DNA of 64,000 nt, from positions 140,276-204,275 of the forward strand of contig NZ_SMFT01000002.1 of assembly GCF_004339025.1 (NCBI RefSeq), given 5' to 3'. The notes under the pieces were generated by a model. The model searched no databases, was not told where the DNA came from, and saw only the letters and a program-made list of their open reading frames with translations. This document shows positions 24,757-34,372 of this stretch, in pieces. The translations under genes and the position numbers were made by a program. This DNA comes from Volucribacter psittacicida. GTDB taxonomy: Bacteria; Pseudomonadota; Gammaproteobacteria; Enterobacterales; Pasteurellaceae. The number at the start of each line of letters is the position of its first letter. Position 1 is the stretch's first letter.

Positions 24757-25377
24757 ATGAAAAAAAGTAAAATTCCATTAATTAATATTACAAAACGCTT
24801 TAATATCTTGATATTTATTCTTATCAGCTTTTTGGGACTAATAAGTTTACCCATTCAAGCGAATGATATTAAACAGCTACAACAACAGGCTGAGCAAGGA
24901 GATCTAAATGCTCAAACTAATTTGGGGCTAATATATGCTAATGGTCAAGGGATAAAACAAGATTATCTTAAAGCTGCCGAATGGTGGAAAAAAGCAGCTC
25001 AACAAGGCTATGCTCCAGCACAACACAATCTTGCTATAATGTATGAACGAGGGCAAGGAGTAAGACAAGATTATTTTAAAGCCGTAGAATGGTATAACAA
25101 AGCGGCTAAGCAAGGATTAGTGGATGCACAGTCTAATTTAGGAATGATGTATATTAATGGACATGGAGTAAAGCAAAATTTATCTAAAGCTGCAGAATGG
25201 TTCCGTAAAGCAGCTGAACAAGGTCATGCTACAGCACAAAATAATTTAGGTGTAATGCATCAATTTGGAAAAGGAGTTCGTCAAAATCTTTCTGAAGCAA
25301 AAGAATGGTTTGGTAAAGCCTGTGATAATGGTTTGCAACAAGGTTGTGATTTTTATAGAGAGTTAAATAATCAATAA
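24757..25377 (+). CDS. Secreted Sel1-repeat protein
   Basis: 206 residues with an N-terminal signal (ILIFILISFLGLISLPIQA). Four consecutive 36-residue Sel1 repeats occupy about 45-190, each with the pattern A-Q-x-N-L-G-x-x-Y/M-x-x-G-x-G-V. The last ends in CDNGLQQGCDFY with two Cys that may form a disulfide. It is likely periplasmic and protein-binding. Similar multi-copy Sel1 genes are common in Pasteurellaceae; a specific role is unknown. It is the last gene of the island's rightward set. Confidence 0.85.
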   Translation: MKKSKIPLINITKRFNILIFILISFLGLISLPIQANDIKQLQQQAEQGDLNAQTNLGLIYANGQGIKQDYLKAAEWWKKAAQQGYAPAQHNLAIMYERGQGVRQDYFKAVEWYNKAAKQGLVDAQSNLGMMYINGHGVKQNLSKAAEWFRKAAEQGHATAQNNLGVMHQFGKGVRQNLSEAKEWFGKACDNGLQQGCDFYRELNNQ

Positions 25378-25380
25378 TAA

Positions 25381-25406
25381 TTAGGGCTAAAATAAATTAG
25401 CCCTAA
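25381..25406. terminator. Hairpin ending the Sel1 gene
   Basis: TTAGGGCTAA and TTAGCCCTAA form a perfect 10-bp stem with a 6-base loop directly after the stop codon. It lacks a strong T run, so termination strength is uncertain. Confidence 0.65.
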
Positions 25407-25459
25407 AACTCATATAACCTCAAGAATTATAAGAAAAATTCTCTGCATTAACCTTTATT

Positions 25460-25843
25460 TTATTGTATTAAAAAATGACTTTCCCCTTTCGGATCTTCAC
25501 CAAAGCGGTTGGCTCCTCTTGTACCATCAAATAGCATAAAGACAAATAAGACGATTGCACCGACAATAGGAATTAAAGTGATTAAGATCCACCAGCCTGA
25601 ACGATCGGTGTCGTGTAAACGTCTTACGGTTACGGCAATACTTGGTAAGAATACAACTAATACATATAAACCGCCTAGAAATCCAACGCCAAGCTCAGGA
25701 TTATAAGTACCCGTCATACCATCAACAATGTTTAAAATAAAAGAAATAATCACATTAAATAAGCAAAAAAACCAATATTCTCTACGTCTTGCACGCCCAC
25801 TAAATGTGGCATATTGTTTTAATACACTGATATACCAATTCAT
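25460..25843 (-). CDS. DUF805 membrane protein (intact parent of the 22.45-kb fragment)
   Basis: 127 residues with the classic DUF805 layout: MNWYISVLKQYATFSGRARR followed by REYWFF, three to four helices, VRRLHDTDRSGWWILITLIP (about 76-95), and NRFGEDPKGES near the end. It has an upstream ribosome site (GGAGGA). Its last 73 bp are duplicated at 22457-22529. Bases 25462-25534 thus form the right direct repeat of the island. Function unknown. Confidence 0.88.
   Translation of the reverse strand: MNWYISVLKQYATFSGRARRREYWFFCLFNVIISFILNIVDGMTGTYNPELGVGFLGGLYVLVVFLPSIAVTVRRLHDTDRSGWWILITLIPIVGAIVLFVFMLFDGTRGANRFGEDPKGESHFLIQ
25462..25534. repeat. Right copy of the 73-bp island direct repeat
   Basis: Identical to 22457-22529 except for three positions. 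It lies inside the 3' end of the intact DUF805 gene. Recombination between the two copies would remove about 3.0 kb, leaving ridA and its terminator next to an intact DUF805 gene. Confidence 0.85.
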
Positions 25844-25976
25844 AATTGTCCTCCATTTTGCGGTTAAGATAAGTTATTTATAGCACAAATTAGCATAAAG
25901 AGAATGAATTTTTACTTTCTTTTCTAACAGATAATGCGATAATTTAGTCTAATTTTGGGTAAAGAGGAATTCAATT

Positions 25977-26996
25977 ATGGCAATTTTAGTCACAGGCGGG
26001 GCGGGTTATATTGGCTCTCATACACTCGTTGAATTATTAAACGCAGACAAACAGGTGGTAGTATTAGATAATTTGGTTAATTCGTCAGCGAAATCTTTAG
26101 AGCGTGTTGAGCAAATTACAGGTAAATCCGTCAGTTTTTATCAAGGCGATGTGTTAGATCGTGCATTATTGCAACAAATTTTCCAACAACATTCTATTGA
26201 TTCGGTGATTCATTTTGCAGGGTTAAAAGCCGTTGGAGAATCGGTGCAAAAGCCGATTGAATATTATATGAACAATGTTACTGGTTCCTTAGTCCTGATT
26301 GATGAAATGCGTAAAGCAGGGGTTTGGAATTTTGTGTTTAGTTCTTCCGCAACCGTATATGGCGATCCTGAGATTATTCCTATTACAGAAGATTGCCCTG
26401 TGGGTGGCACAACGAATCCTTATGGCACCTCAAAATTTATGGTAGAACAAATCCTCACTGATGTTGCCAAAGCTATTCCCCAATTTAGCTTGACTATCTT
26501 GCGTTATTTTAATCCTGTGGGAGCGCACTCAAGCGGTTTAATTGGCGAAGATCCTAATGGAATTCCCAATAACTTATTGCCTTATATTAGCCAAGTTGCC
26601 ATTGGTAAACTTCCTCAGCTTTCCATTTTTGGCAATGATTATGACACCGCAGATGGCACAGGCGTGCGTGATTATATTCACGTAGTGGATTTGGCTATTG
26701 GTCATCTTAAAGCCCTTGAACGTCATTATAATGATGCAGGTTTACATATTTACAATCTTGGTACAGGGCAAGGTTACTCGGTATTAGATATGGTCAAAGC
26801 CTTTGAGCAAGCGAATCACATTCAGATTCCTTACCAATTTGCCCCTCGCCGAGCGGGAGATATTGCCACCTGTTACTCCGATCCTAGCTTAGCTCAAAAA
26901 GAATTAGGTTGGGTTGCCGAACGAGATTTAACCACTATGATGAAAGACACTTGGCATTGGCAAAAAAATAATCCAAAAGGTTATAAAGAGGAATAA
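25977..26996 (+). CDS. galE: UDP-glucose 4-epimerase
   Basis: 339 residues, full length. NAD-binding [10 protein letters not shown] (7-16), the catalytic SSSATVYG and Tyr-x-x-x-Lys in [12 protein letters not shown] (about 148-159), and YFNPVGAH are all present. It converts UDP-glucose and UDP-galactose, supplying galactose for lipooligosaccharide as well as the Leloir pathway. The stop overlaps the next start by one base (TAATG), so ampG is coupled. galE-ampG-adk is also the Haemophilus order. Confidence 0.97.
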   Translation: MAILVTGGAGYIGSHTLVELLNADKQVVVLDNLVNSSAKSLERVEQITGKSVSFYQGDVLDRALLQQIFQQHSIDSVIHFAGLKAVGESVQKPIEYYMNNVTGSLVLIDEMRKAGVWNFVFSSSATVYGDPEIIPITEDCPVGGTTNPYGTSKFMVEQILTDVAKAIPQFSLTILRYFNPVGAHSSGLIGEDPNGIPNNLLPYISQVAIGKLPQLSIFGNDYDTADGTGVRDYIHVVDLAIGHLKALERHYNDAGLHIYNLGTGQGYSVLDMVKAFEQANHIQIPYQFAPRRAGDIATCYSDPSLAQKELGWVAERDLTTMMKDTWHWQKNNPKGYKEE

Positions 26997-28282
26997 TGAT
27001 GTCCTCATCTCCCTCGCTCATTCGCCAGATCTTTAGCCGTAATATGCTTATTTGCGTATTTACGGGGTTTAGTTCTGGCTTACCTCTTTATATTTTGGTT
27101 TCTCTCATTCCTATTTGGCTACGCAATCAACATATCGATCTGGCAACCATTGGATTACTCACTTTAACTAGCTTGCCCTATACATGGAAATTCTTATGGT
27201 CGCCCTTTCTTGATCGTTTTAGTTTGCCCTTAGGGCGGCGGCGTGGTTGGATATTGGTTTCCCAGTTAGGTTTGATTCTATCCCTAGCCAGTTTTGGCTT
27301 TTTACAGCCTACCAAAACTGAGCATTTAACCCTTGTTGCCATACTTGCCAGCTTAACCGCCTTTTTATCCGCAACACAGGATATTGTGCTTGATGCCTAT
27401 CGGCGAGAAATTCTAACGGATAATGAATTAGGACTAGGTAATTCCATTCATGTTAATGCTTATCGTATTGCTGGCTTAATTCCTGGTTCCTTATCCTTGA
27501 TACTGTCCGATCATTTGCCTTGGGATAGGGTATTTATCATTACGGCATTATTTATGTTACCCGGCATTTTTATGACCTTATGCCTTGCTAAAGAACCCCA
27601 AGTGGCTTTACGCCCTAATCGCACCTTACGAGAAACAGTGCTTGAACCCTTTCAAGAGTTTTTTCATCGTAAAGGAATTATGTCAGCGTTGGGGATTCTC
27701 GCCTTTATTTTTCTGTATAAATTAGGCGATAGTATGGCAACCGCCTTAATATCGCCCTTTTATTTAGATATGGGCTTTAGCAATACGGATATTGGTATTG
27801 TTGTTAAAAATGCTTCGCTATGGCCAATGATTATTGCGGGTATTATAGGGGGCATTATTATGCTTAAAATTGGTATTAATAAAGCTTTATGGCTCTTTGG
27901 CTTGGTACAAATTATTACCATTTTAGGCTTTGCTTGGCTGGCAAGCCATGGACGATTTGAGCAAATAAATAGCTATGCACTTATTTCTTTAACCATCGTG
28001 GTAGCCGCGGAATATATTGGTATTGGATTAGGGACAGCTGCCTTTGTAGCCTTTATGGCAAGGGAAACCAATCCCATTTATACCGCCACACAATTAGCTT
28101 TATTTACCAGCCTAGCCGCTCTACCTCGTTCCTTATTTAATTCTCAAGCTGGGATTTTAATTGATTATTTTGGCTATTATCATTATTTCTGGTTTTGTTT
28201 CTGGCTTGCTGTGCCGGGTATGCTCTGTTTAATTTGGGTCGCCCCTTGGCGAGAAAAACAAGACAACATCACTAAGCCTTGA
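26996..28282 (+). CDS. ampG: AmpG-like muropeptide permease (MFS)
   Basis: 428 residues with 12 predicted helices. The N-terminal FTGFSSGLPLYILVSLIPIW and FLWSPFLDRF motifs are typical of AmpG, as is the DIVLDAYRREIL loop. It would import anhydromuropeptides released by lytic transglycosylases such as MltC (encoded at 33 kb) for cell-wall recycling. The start has two adjacent ATG codons (26996 and 26999); which is used does not change the product materially. Confidence 0.92.
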   Translation: MMSSSPSLIRQIFSRNMLICVFTGFSSGLPLYILVSLIPIWLRNQHIDLATIGLLTLTSLPYTWKFLWSPFLDRFSLPLGRRRGWILVSQLGLILSLASFGFLQPTKTEHLTLVAILASLTAFLSATQDIVLDAYRREILTDNELGLGNSIHVNAYRIAGLIPGSLSLILSDHLPWDRVFIITALFMLPGIFMTLCLAKEPQVALRPNRTLRETVLEPFQEFFHRKGIMSALGILAFIFLYKLGDSMATALISPFYLDMGFSNTDIGIVVKNASLWPMIIAGIIGGIIMLKIGINKALWLFGLVQIITILGFAWLASHGRFEQINSYALISLTIVVAAEYIGIGLGTAAFVAFMARETNPIYTATQLALFTSLAALPRSLFNSQAGILIDYFGYYHYFWFCFWLAVPGMLCLIWVAPWREKQDNITKP

Positions 28283-28400
28283 TTATTCAGCATAAAAGTG
28301 CAGTCGAATTTTAACAAGTTTTTAGAAAATCTTGAGTTTTATTAGGAATATAGGTATTTTATAACGGTTTTTAAGAGAATTATTTCCACAAAACGCATAA

Positions 28401-29072
<672 letters not shown>

Positions 29073-29112
29073 TCTATCGTTCTAAATAATGTACAAATTC
29101 ACTACGACTATA

Positions 29113-29215
29113 TAGTCGTTTTCAATTTAAAATAAGACAAGGCGGTACGCCGAAGACAGTACAGGTAGTACGGCGAGGCGTACTAACGCTGTATTATTTT
29201 AAAGTGGGACGACTA
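29113..29215 (+). mobile_element. 103-bp MITE, full copy, downstream of adk
   Basis: It begins TAGTCGTTTTCAATTTAAAA and ends TTTTAAAGTGGGACGACTA, flanked by TA on both sides (29111-29112, 29216-29217). The interior carries GTACGCCG ... CGGCGAGGCGTAC as an inner inverted repeat. It is in opposite orientation to the copy in yafQ. Confidence 0.85.
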
Positions 29216-29216
29216 T

Positions 29217-29239
29217 AAAAGGGCAATTCGCCCTTTTTT
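29217..29239 (+). terminator. Terminator after adk and the MITE
   Basis: AAAAGGGC-AATTC-GCCCTTTTTT is a compact hairpin with a T run, starting at the TA duplication of the MITE. Confidence 0.85.
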
Positions 29240-29277
29240 AATCTCAACTAAAACGACTACTACCTCAAGGATTTTTT

Positions 29278-29859
29278 ATGCTCATTGAAACCCACCCTTT
29301 CCCACCTGTTTTACCCCCAAAGGCAACCGTTATGATGATGGGAACTTTTCCACCTAAAGAAGAAAAACGTTGTATGGAGTTTCATTATCCCAATTTCCAA
29401 AACGATATGTGGCGTATTTATGGTTTAGTCTTTTTTAATGATCCGCATTATTTTCAAGTGAATAATGAAAAACGCTTTGATCCTGACAAGATTAAAGCCT
29501 TTTTCTATCAAAAAGGCATAGCCACCTGTCCAACGGTCATAAAAGCCATACGTGAACATGACAATGCTTCAGACAAATTTCTTAAAATTGTTGAACCTGT
29601 CAATTTAACGCATATCCTTGAACAACTCCCCCATTGTCAATGGATTTTTACCACAGGCGGTAAAGCCACAGATATTTTACTCAGCCTATTACCCGAAAAA
29701 ATTAAGGCACCAAAAACCAATCAATATATTGATTTTCCTTACCCAAATCGCCCATTAAAGCTCTACCGTTTACCCTCCACCTCAAGGGCTTACCCTCTCA
29801 GCTTGGAAAAAAAAGCCCAAGCCTATAAAACTTTTTTTGAGCTAGCTGGGGTGTTATAA
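29278..29859 (+). CDS. Uracil-DNA glycosylase superfamily protein
   Basis: 193 residues. MMMGTFPPKEEKRCMEFHYP (about 20-39) resembles motif 1 of the Mug/hypoxanthine glycosylase group (GxFPxxxS...YY), and LYRLPSTSRAYPLSLEKKA (about 160-178) resembles the substrate-binding motif 2 loop. Residues between them fit the alpha/beta fold (WIFTTGGKATDIL). It probably excises damaged bases from DNA, but the usual catalytic Asn/Asp cannot be placed with confidence, so substrate is open. It stands between a terminator and a DUF805 gene. Confidence 0.68.
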   Translation: MLIETHPFPPVLPPKATVMMMGTFPPKEEKRCMEFHYPNFQNDMWRIYGLVFFNDPHYFQVNNEKRFDPDKIKAFFYQKGIATCPTVIKAIREHDNASDKFLKIVEPVNLTHILEQLPHCQWIFTTGGKATDILLSLLPEKIKAPKTNQYIDFPYPNRPLKLYRLPSTSRAYPLSLEKKAQAYKTFFELAGVL

Positions 29860-29882
29860 ATCTAACCAACAAGGACAAGACA

Positions 29883-30314
29883 ATGAAATGGTATCAAGCA
29901 TTATTTTCATTTAAAGGGCGATTAAATCGCCAAGGATTTTGGCAAGGTATCAGTGTGGCATTGATATTATTATTTGGATTAGCCACATTATTCCCTATGC
30001 AACAGTTATTCCAACAATCTCATACGGCATTTATTCCTTTACTTGGCCTCGTTCTCGTCAGTTGGATTATTTTCGCAGTTTGCGTTAAACGTTTGCACGA
30101 TCGTGGACGTTCAGCTTGGGGCTTAGTTATGTTATTTTTACCGATATTATGTTATTTTACTGCACCAAATATAGGATTTATGGCTTGGGCGTTAGGACGC
30201 TTTATGCCGATATTTATCACAACCCTGTTATTATTAGATTGGGGCATATTTAAAGGGATAGATAAACCTAATCAATATGGTAAATATGGACAATCTATTC
30301 AGTTAAAATTTTAG
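29883..30314 (+). CDS. DUF805 membrane protein (long variant)
   Basis: 143 residues. MKWYQALFSFKGRLNRQGFW is the DUF805 start, VKRLHDRGRSAWGLVMLFLP (about 62-81) the central motif, and KPNQYGKYGQS the end. It is longer than the island copies because of extra hydrophobic sequence before the C-terminus. It lies 24 bp after the glycosylase-like gene and 9 bp before engB, so it is likely co-transcribed with both. This is the fourth intact DUF805 gene within about 6.4 kb. Confidence 0.85.
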   Translation: MKWYQALFSFKGRLNRQGFWQGISVALILLFGLATLFPMQQLFQQSHTAFIPLLGLVLVSWIIFAVCVKRLHDRGRSAWGLVMLFLPILCYFTAPNIGFMAWALGRFMPIFITTLLLLDWGIFKGIDKPNQYGKYGQSIQLKF

Positions 30315-30323
30315 GAAATTACA

Positions 30324-30938
30324 ATGTCTGAATTAAAACTCAATTATCATAAAACCCATTTTCTTACCAGTGCACCTGATATTCGTCATTTACCCGAAGA
30401 TCAGGGGATTGAAATTGCTTTCGCTGGACGTTCTAATGCGGGCAAATCAACAGCATTAAATGCGTTGACTAATCAAAAAAATCTGGCTCGTACCTCAAAA
30501 ACGCCGGGGCGTACGCAACTTATTAATTTATTTGAAGTGGAGCCTCAGTGTAAATTGGTAGATTTACCCGGTTATGGCTATGCCGCTGTGCCTGAAAAAA
30601 TGAAATTACAATGGCAAAAAGCACTAGGCGAATATTTACAAAAACGGCAATGTTTAGCAGGCGTCGTGATTTTAATGGATATTCGCCACCCGCTCAAAGA
30701 TTTAGATCAACAGATGATTGAATGGGCTGTTTCAGCGCAATTACCCCTTTTATTATTGCTTACCAAAGCGGATAAGCTCAGTCAAAGTGCCAGAAGTAAA
30801 CAAACTAAAATGGTGCGTGAAGCAATATTACCATTCCAAGGCAATATTCAAGTAGAGGCGTTTTCTGCTTTAAATAAACTTGGCATCGATAAATTATCTG
30901 CCAAACTTGACCAATGGTTTAGCCCAAATTTTCTATAA
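30324..30938 (+). CDS. engB: Ribosome biogenesis GTPase EngB (YihA/YsxC)
   Basis: 204 residues with the GTPase motifs G1 GRSNAGKST (about 35-43), G2 region [10 protein letters not shown]3 DLPGYGY (about 79-85) and G4 TKAD (about 147-150). The essential GTPase works in assembly of the large ribosomal subunit. Its neighbour downstream is comM, as in Haemophilus influenzae. Confidence 0.97.
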   Translation: MSELKLNYHKTHFLTSAPDIRHLPEDQGIEIAFAGRSNAGKSTALNALTNQKNLARTSKTPGRTQLINLFEVEPQCKLVDLPGYGYAAVPEKMKLQWQKALGEYLQKRQCLAGVVILMDIRHPLKDLDQQMIEWAVSAQLPLLLLLTKADKLSQSARSKQTKMVREAILPFQGNIQVEAFSALNKLGIDKLSAKLDQWFSPNFL

Positions 30939-30948
30939 TAAATCTTAT

Positions 30949-30970
30949 TTTTGCGATCCCCATTCCAAAA
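30949..30970 (+). promoter_or_regulatory. Probable CRP-S (Sxy-dependent competence) site before comM
   Basis: TTTTGCGATCCCCATTCCAA carries the TGCGA core that defines Sxy-dependent CRP sites in Pasteurellaceae. The left half is perfect (TTTTTGCGATC) and the right half has two mismatches to GATCGCAAAAA. Its centre lies ~97 bp before the comM start. comM belongs to the H. influenzae competence regulon, which supports the call. The following uptake-signal hairpin would lie in the leader. Confidence 0.55.
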
Positions 30971-31016
30971 AGTGCGGTCAAAATAAAAATTAAATTTATT
31001 CTGACCGCACTTTTTT
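30967..31016. terminator. Inverted uptake-signal pair between engB and comM
   Basis: AAAAAGTGCGGTCA and TGACCGCACTTTTT are perfect complements over 14 bp around an AT loop of about 21 bases, ending in a T run. Both arms are full uptake signals. Confidence 0.8.
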
Positions 31017-31056
31017 CTACTCTATCGGCTAATCGTTAAACGAAATTAGGAATATT

Positions 31057-32583
31057 ATGACTTTAGCCATTGTTTATAGCCGAGCCTCTATGGGCGTACA
31101 AGCCCCTTTAGTTACCATTGAAGTGCATATTAGCAATGGTAGCCCCGGTTTTACTCTCGTAGGATTGCCTGAAACCACCGTAAAAGAGGCACGTGATCGC
31201 GTGCGTAGTGCCTTATTAAATGCACAATTTCGCTATCCACCTAAGAAAATTACCGTAAATCTCGCCCCAGCCGATTTACCCAAAGAAGGCGCAAGATTTG
31301 ATTTACCCATTGCCATTGGCATTTTAGTGGCGTCTGGACAAATTGATGGCGATAAATTAACTCAATTTGAGTTTCTCGGTGAGCTAGCATTAACAGGACA
31401 ATTACGAGGTGTACAAGGCATTATCCCTGCCATTTTAGCCGCTAAAAAACAACATAGACAGCTTATTATTGCTCACCAAAATGCCAATCAAGCGGCATTA
31501 GTGGGTAATCAAATCAGCTATGTGGCTAAATCTTTACTTCAAGTCGTACAATTCTTAAATAAACAAATTGACTTACCTTCCGCACGCCAACTTGCCCCAA
31601 CACAAACTGATGATAAGCCAACAAATACTCTTGATCTTACGGATATTATTGGACAACAACATGCAAAACGAGCATTAACCATTGCGGCGGCAGGACAACA
31701 TAACCTATTATTTATCGGTCCACCTGGCACAGGCAAAACTATGCTTGCAAGCCGATTAACAACATTATTGCCAAATATGACCGATCAAGAAGCCATAGAA
31801 ACTGCCGCCATCAGTAGCTTAGTACAAAATGAATTAAATCTTACTAACTGGAAACAACGCCCATTTAGGGCCCCTCATCACAGTGCTTCTATGGCAGCAT
31901 TAGTTGGTGGTGGTACGATCCCTCGACCTGGCGAAATCAGTTTAGCCCATAATGGCGTATTATTCTTAGATGAACTTCCTGAATTTGAACGCAAAGTCTT
32001 AGATGCATTACGACAACCTCTTGAGGCGGGAGAAATCATTATTTCTCGAGCAAATGCTAAAATTTGTTTTCCTGCCCGTTTTCAATTAATTGCCGCAATG
32101 AATCCGAGTCCAACAGGACATTATCAAGGACAGCATAATCGCACTTCTCCGCAACAAATTATGCGTTATCTCAATCGTTTATCAGGGCCTTTCTTAGATC
32201 GTTTTGATTTATCCATAGAAGTGCCTTTACTTCCCCAAGGCGCTTTACAAAATAATGAGCAACGTGGTGAAAATAGCGAACAAGTGCGTAATAAGGTGTT
32301 AAAGACCCGAGAATTACAACTTACACGCCGAGGCAAAGTAAATGCCCATCTTAATAGTAAAGAAATTGAACAAGATTGCCGATTAACACATAACGATGCA
32401 ATATTTTTAGAAAATGCGCTAACCAAATTAGGATTATCTGTTAGAGCTTACCACCGCATATTAAAAGTCGCACGCACCATCGCTGATTTAAATCAAGAAA
32501 CACAAATCCAACGTTCTCATTTAGCAGAAGCCCTTGCTTATCGAGCAATGGATCGTTTATTGCAACGTTTGGCTAAAGTTTAA
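31057..32583 (+). CDS. comM: Competence helicase ComM (YifB/Mg-chelatase-like AAA+)
   Basis: 508 residues. An N-terminal Lon-like domain (about 1-170) is followed by an AAA+ core with Walker A GPPGTGKT (about 219-226), Walker B GVLFLDELPEFER (about 296-308) and a C-terminal Mg-chelatase domain. The hexameric helicase promotes branch migration when imported single-stranded DNA joins the chromosome during transformation. A CRP-S-like site lies upstream. Together with the many uptake signals it suggests a transformable organism. Confidence 0.97.
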   Translation: MTLAIVYSRASMGVQAPLVTIEVHISNGSPGFTLVGLPETTVKEARDRVRSALLNAQFRYPPKKITVNLAPADLPKEGARFDLPIAIGILVASGQIDGDKLTQFEFLGELALTGQLRGVQGIIPAILAAKKQHRQLIIAHQNANQAALVGNQISYVAKSLLQVVQFLNKQIDLPSARQLAPTQTDDKPTNTLDLTDIIGQQHAKRALTIAAAGQHNLLFIGPPGTGKTMLASRLTTLLPNMTDQEAIETAAISSLVQNELNLTNWKQRPFRAPHHSASMAALVGGGTIPRPGEISLAHNGVLFLDELPEFERKVLDALRQPLEAGEIIISRANAKICFPARFQLIAAMNPSPTGHYQGQHNRTSPQQIMRYLNRLSGPFLDRFDLSIEVPLLPQGALQNNEQRGENSEQVRNKVLKTRELQLTRRGKVNAHLNSKEIEQDCRLTHNDAIFLENALTKLGLSVRAYHRILKVARTIADLNQETQIQRSHLAEALAYRAMDRLLQRLAKV

Positions 32584-32631
32584 ATAACAAGCTAAAATAA
32601 CCCGTACTTTTCTAATCTAGACTGACAATAC

Positions 32632-32668
32632 AAAAAGCCCCTAACCAGGAGGAAGTTAGGGGCTTTTT
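32632..32668. terminator. Bidirectional terminator between comM and the tRNA genes
   Basis: AAAAAGCCCCTAAC pairs perfectly over 14 bp with GTTAGGGGCTTTTT around a 9-base loop. It can end both comM (rightward) and the tRNA transcript (leftward). Confidence 0.9.
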
Positions 32669-32676
32669 ATTGAATT

Positions 32677-32752
32677 TGGCTCCTCCTGCTGGACTTGAAC
32701 CAGCGACATATGGATTAACAGTCCACCGTTCTACCGACTGAACTAAGGAGGA
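32677..32752 (-). tRNA. tRNA-Asn (GTT)
   Basis: A 76-base gene on the minus strand beginning TCCTCCTTAG and ending GGAGGAGCCA with encoded CCA. The acceptor stem TCCTCCT/AGGAGGA, T-loop GGTTCAAGTC and anticodon loop CTGTTAA (anticodon GTT) are all intact. Confidence 0.97.
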
Positions 32753-32757
32753 AGAGA

Positions 32758-32833
32758 TGGTGCCTCGAGGCGGAATCGAACCACCGACACGGGGATTTTC
32801 AATCCCCTGCTCTACCGACTGAGCTATCGAGGC
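32758..32833 (-). tRNA. tRNA-Phe (GAA)
   Basis: A 76-base gene on the minus strand beginning GCCTCGATAGC and ending CGAGGCACCA. The anticodon loop TTGAAAA between GGGGA and TCCCC gives anticodon GAA. It lies 5 bp upstream of tRNA-Asn in the same transcript. Confidence 0.97.
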
Positions 32834-32977
32834 GTTACGCTCATCGCGTCAACGGGGCGTATTAAACCGTTTTTTCACATCTAAGTCAACAGCTATTTTA
32901 AAAATATTGCATTTTTTTGTTTGGCTGCGTGCTTTATATTCAATACGCATAAATTTAGATCAATTTCCGATTAAATT

Positions 32978-34051
32978 TTAGCGCCGAACGCGATAAGTTT
33001 TTTGTGCGCTATCCACTTTAACCAAATAATTTCTTGCCTGTGATGAAGGATGATTAGTAGTTAAAATACGATAAACCTGTTCTGGATAAAGGCGATTAAT
33101 TTTATCAATCGCGGTTTCTCTATCTTGATCAAAGACACGTAACACTGCGCCAGCACCACTGTTATAAGCCGAAATCATGGCAAAACGTTTAGCGGTAGGA
33201 TCAGTAATTCCATCAAGATATTTATTTTGTAAAATCCATAAATAATGTACGCCCGCATCAATATTTTTAGCAGGATCAAATAAATAACTTTTTGATGGTT
33301 GTCCAGACATTCCTTTTTCTCTAAAAATATCTCGCCCTGCTGTATGAGGAACAACTTGCATTAATCCCATTGCATTTGCATAACTAATCGCATAAGGGTT
33401 AAAACTTGATTCCGTTTGCATAATGGCTAATACAAGGCTTTCATCAATGCCATATCGGCGAGCGGATTTACGCACCATAGGTAAGTATTTTTGCGCTCGG
33501 ACTGCAACGTGATTAGCAATCATTGGAATGGTAACAAATTGGACATTATGCCCATTATTTAATCGTCTGCTTTGTAATTTATTTTGGATAAGATAGTTAG
33601 CAAAATTATTTGCTACCGTAACATTATTAATTGAGCCACCAAGATGATCAATGACTTGCCCAACCAAAAAAGGACGAGAACTAATAGGCACATCACCATC
33701 GGCAAACAGATCAATGCCATTGGCGTCAGATCCCATTAGTAAGGTATGCACAATAGCATTACGCAAACGATCTAAATTAGCTTGGGTCTCGATAGTAATT
33801 AAACCTTCATCAAAGCTCACATGGCTACGTGTGGCATAACCATCAGTATATTTCACATAGTCTTTACGACTTGCGACTAATAATTCATTCACGCCCCAAA
33901 TACGGTCAATATTGTGAGAAAATTGTCCCGTTAAAATATCTAATCCTCTTGTATCCTTAATAAAGGCTTCATCAAAGGGATCAACGGATTTATTTGAACT
34001 ACTACAAGCAAAAAGAAAAGGCACAATAGCCCATGCAACATATTTTTTCAT
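32978..34051 (-). CDS. mltC: Membrane-bound lytic murein transglycosylase C
   Basis: 357 residues. A lipoprotein signal ends LFAC (Cys16). The N-terminal domain (about 30-185) is MltC-specific. The C-terminal SLT domain has the catalytic Glu in [14 protein letters not shown] (about 210-223), GLMQVVP and AYNSGAG (about 295-301). It cleaves peptidoglycan strands from the outer membrane, producing anhydromuropeptides that AmpG imports. It follows mutY and yggX in the order conserved across gammaproteobacteria. Confidence 0.96.
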   Translation of the reverse strand: MKKYVAWAIVPFLFACSSSNKSVDPFDEAFIKDTRGLDILTGQFSHNIDRIWGVNELLVASRKDYVKYTDGYATRSHVSFDEGLITIETQANLDRLRNAIVHTLLMGSDANGIDLFADGDVPISSRPFLVGQVIDHLGGSINNVTVANNFANYLIQNKLQSRRLNNGHNVQFVTIPMIANHVAVRAQKYLPMVRKSARRYGIDESLVLAIMQTESSFNPYAISYANAMGLMQVVPHTAGRDIFREKGMSGQPSKSYLFDPAKNIDAGVHYLWILQNKYLDGITDPTAKRFAMISAYNSGAGAVLRVFDQDRETAIDKINRLYPEQVYRILTTNHPSSQARNYLVKVDSAQKTYRVRR

Positions 34052-34054
34052 AAT

Positions 34055-34330
34055 TTATTTTTCTGATGGTGGAACATAACCTTCAATATGTACATCTTTT
34101 CCTTCAAACAAAAAACTCACCATTTCTTGCTCAAGTAATTGGCGATGTTCCACATTCATCATATTCAATTTCTTTTCATTCACTAACATCGTTTGCTTTT
34201 TCAGCCACTCACTCCAAGCCTGTTTACTGATAGAATCAAAAATACGTTTACCAAGCTCTCCGGGATAAAGCTGAAAATCTAATCCCTCTGCTTCTTGTTT
34301 TAAATATTCACAAAAAACGGTTCTTGCCAT
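34055..34330 (-). CDS. yggX: Probable Fe(2+)-trafficking protein YggX
   Basis: 91 residues, full length. [18 protein letters not shown] carries the conserved Cys7 and the YPGELGKRI segment follows. It protects iron-sulfur clusters against oxidants and is encoded just after mutY, itself an Fe-S enzyme. It is separated from mltC by 3 bp, so they are co-transcribed. Confidence 0.96.
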   Translation of the reverse strand: MARTVFCEYLKQEAEGLDFQLYPGELGKRIFDSISKQAWSEWLKKQTMLVNEKKLNMMNVEHRQLLEQEMVSFLFEGKDVHIEGYVPPSEK

Positions 34331-34372
34331 AATACCCTCTTCATTTAATTGATGGATAAAAAGTTCGACAAC

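Noticed and set aside
24636..24854. 72-codon leftward frame across the DUF805-Sel1 junction
   Set aside because: Antisense to two better-supported genes and without ribosome site or homology.
22452..25534. Prophage or integrative element between the direct repeats
   Set aside because: The repressor-like gene suggested this, but there is no integrase, no phage gene and no tRNA target; recombination in DUF805 sequence explains it more simply.
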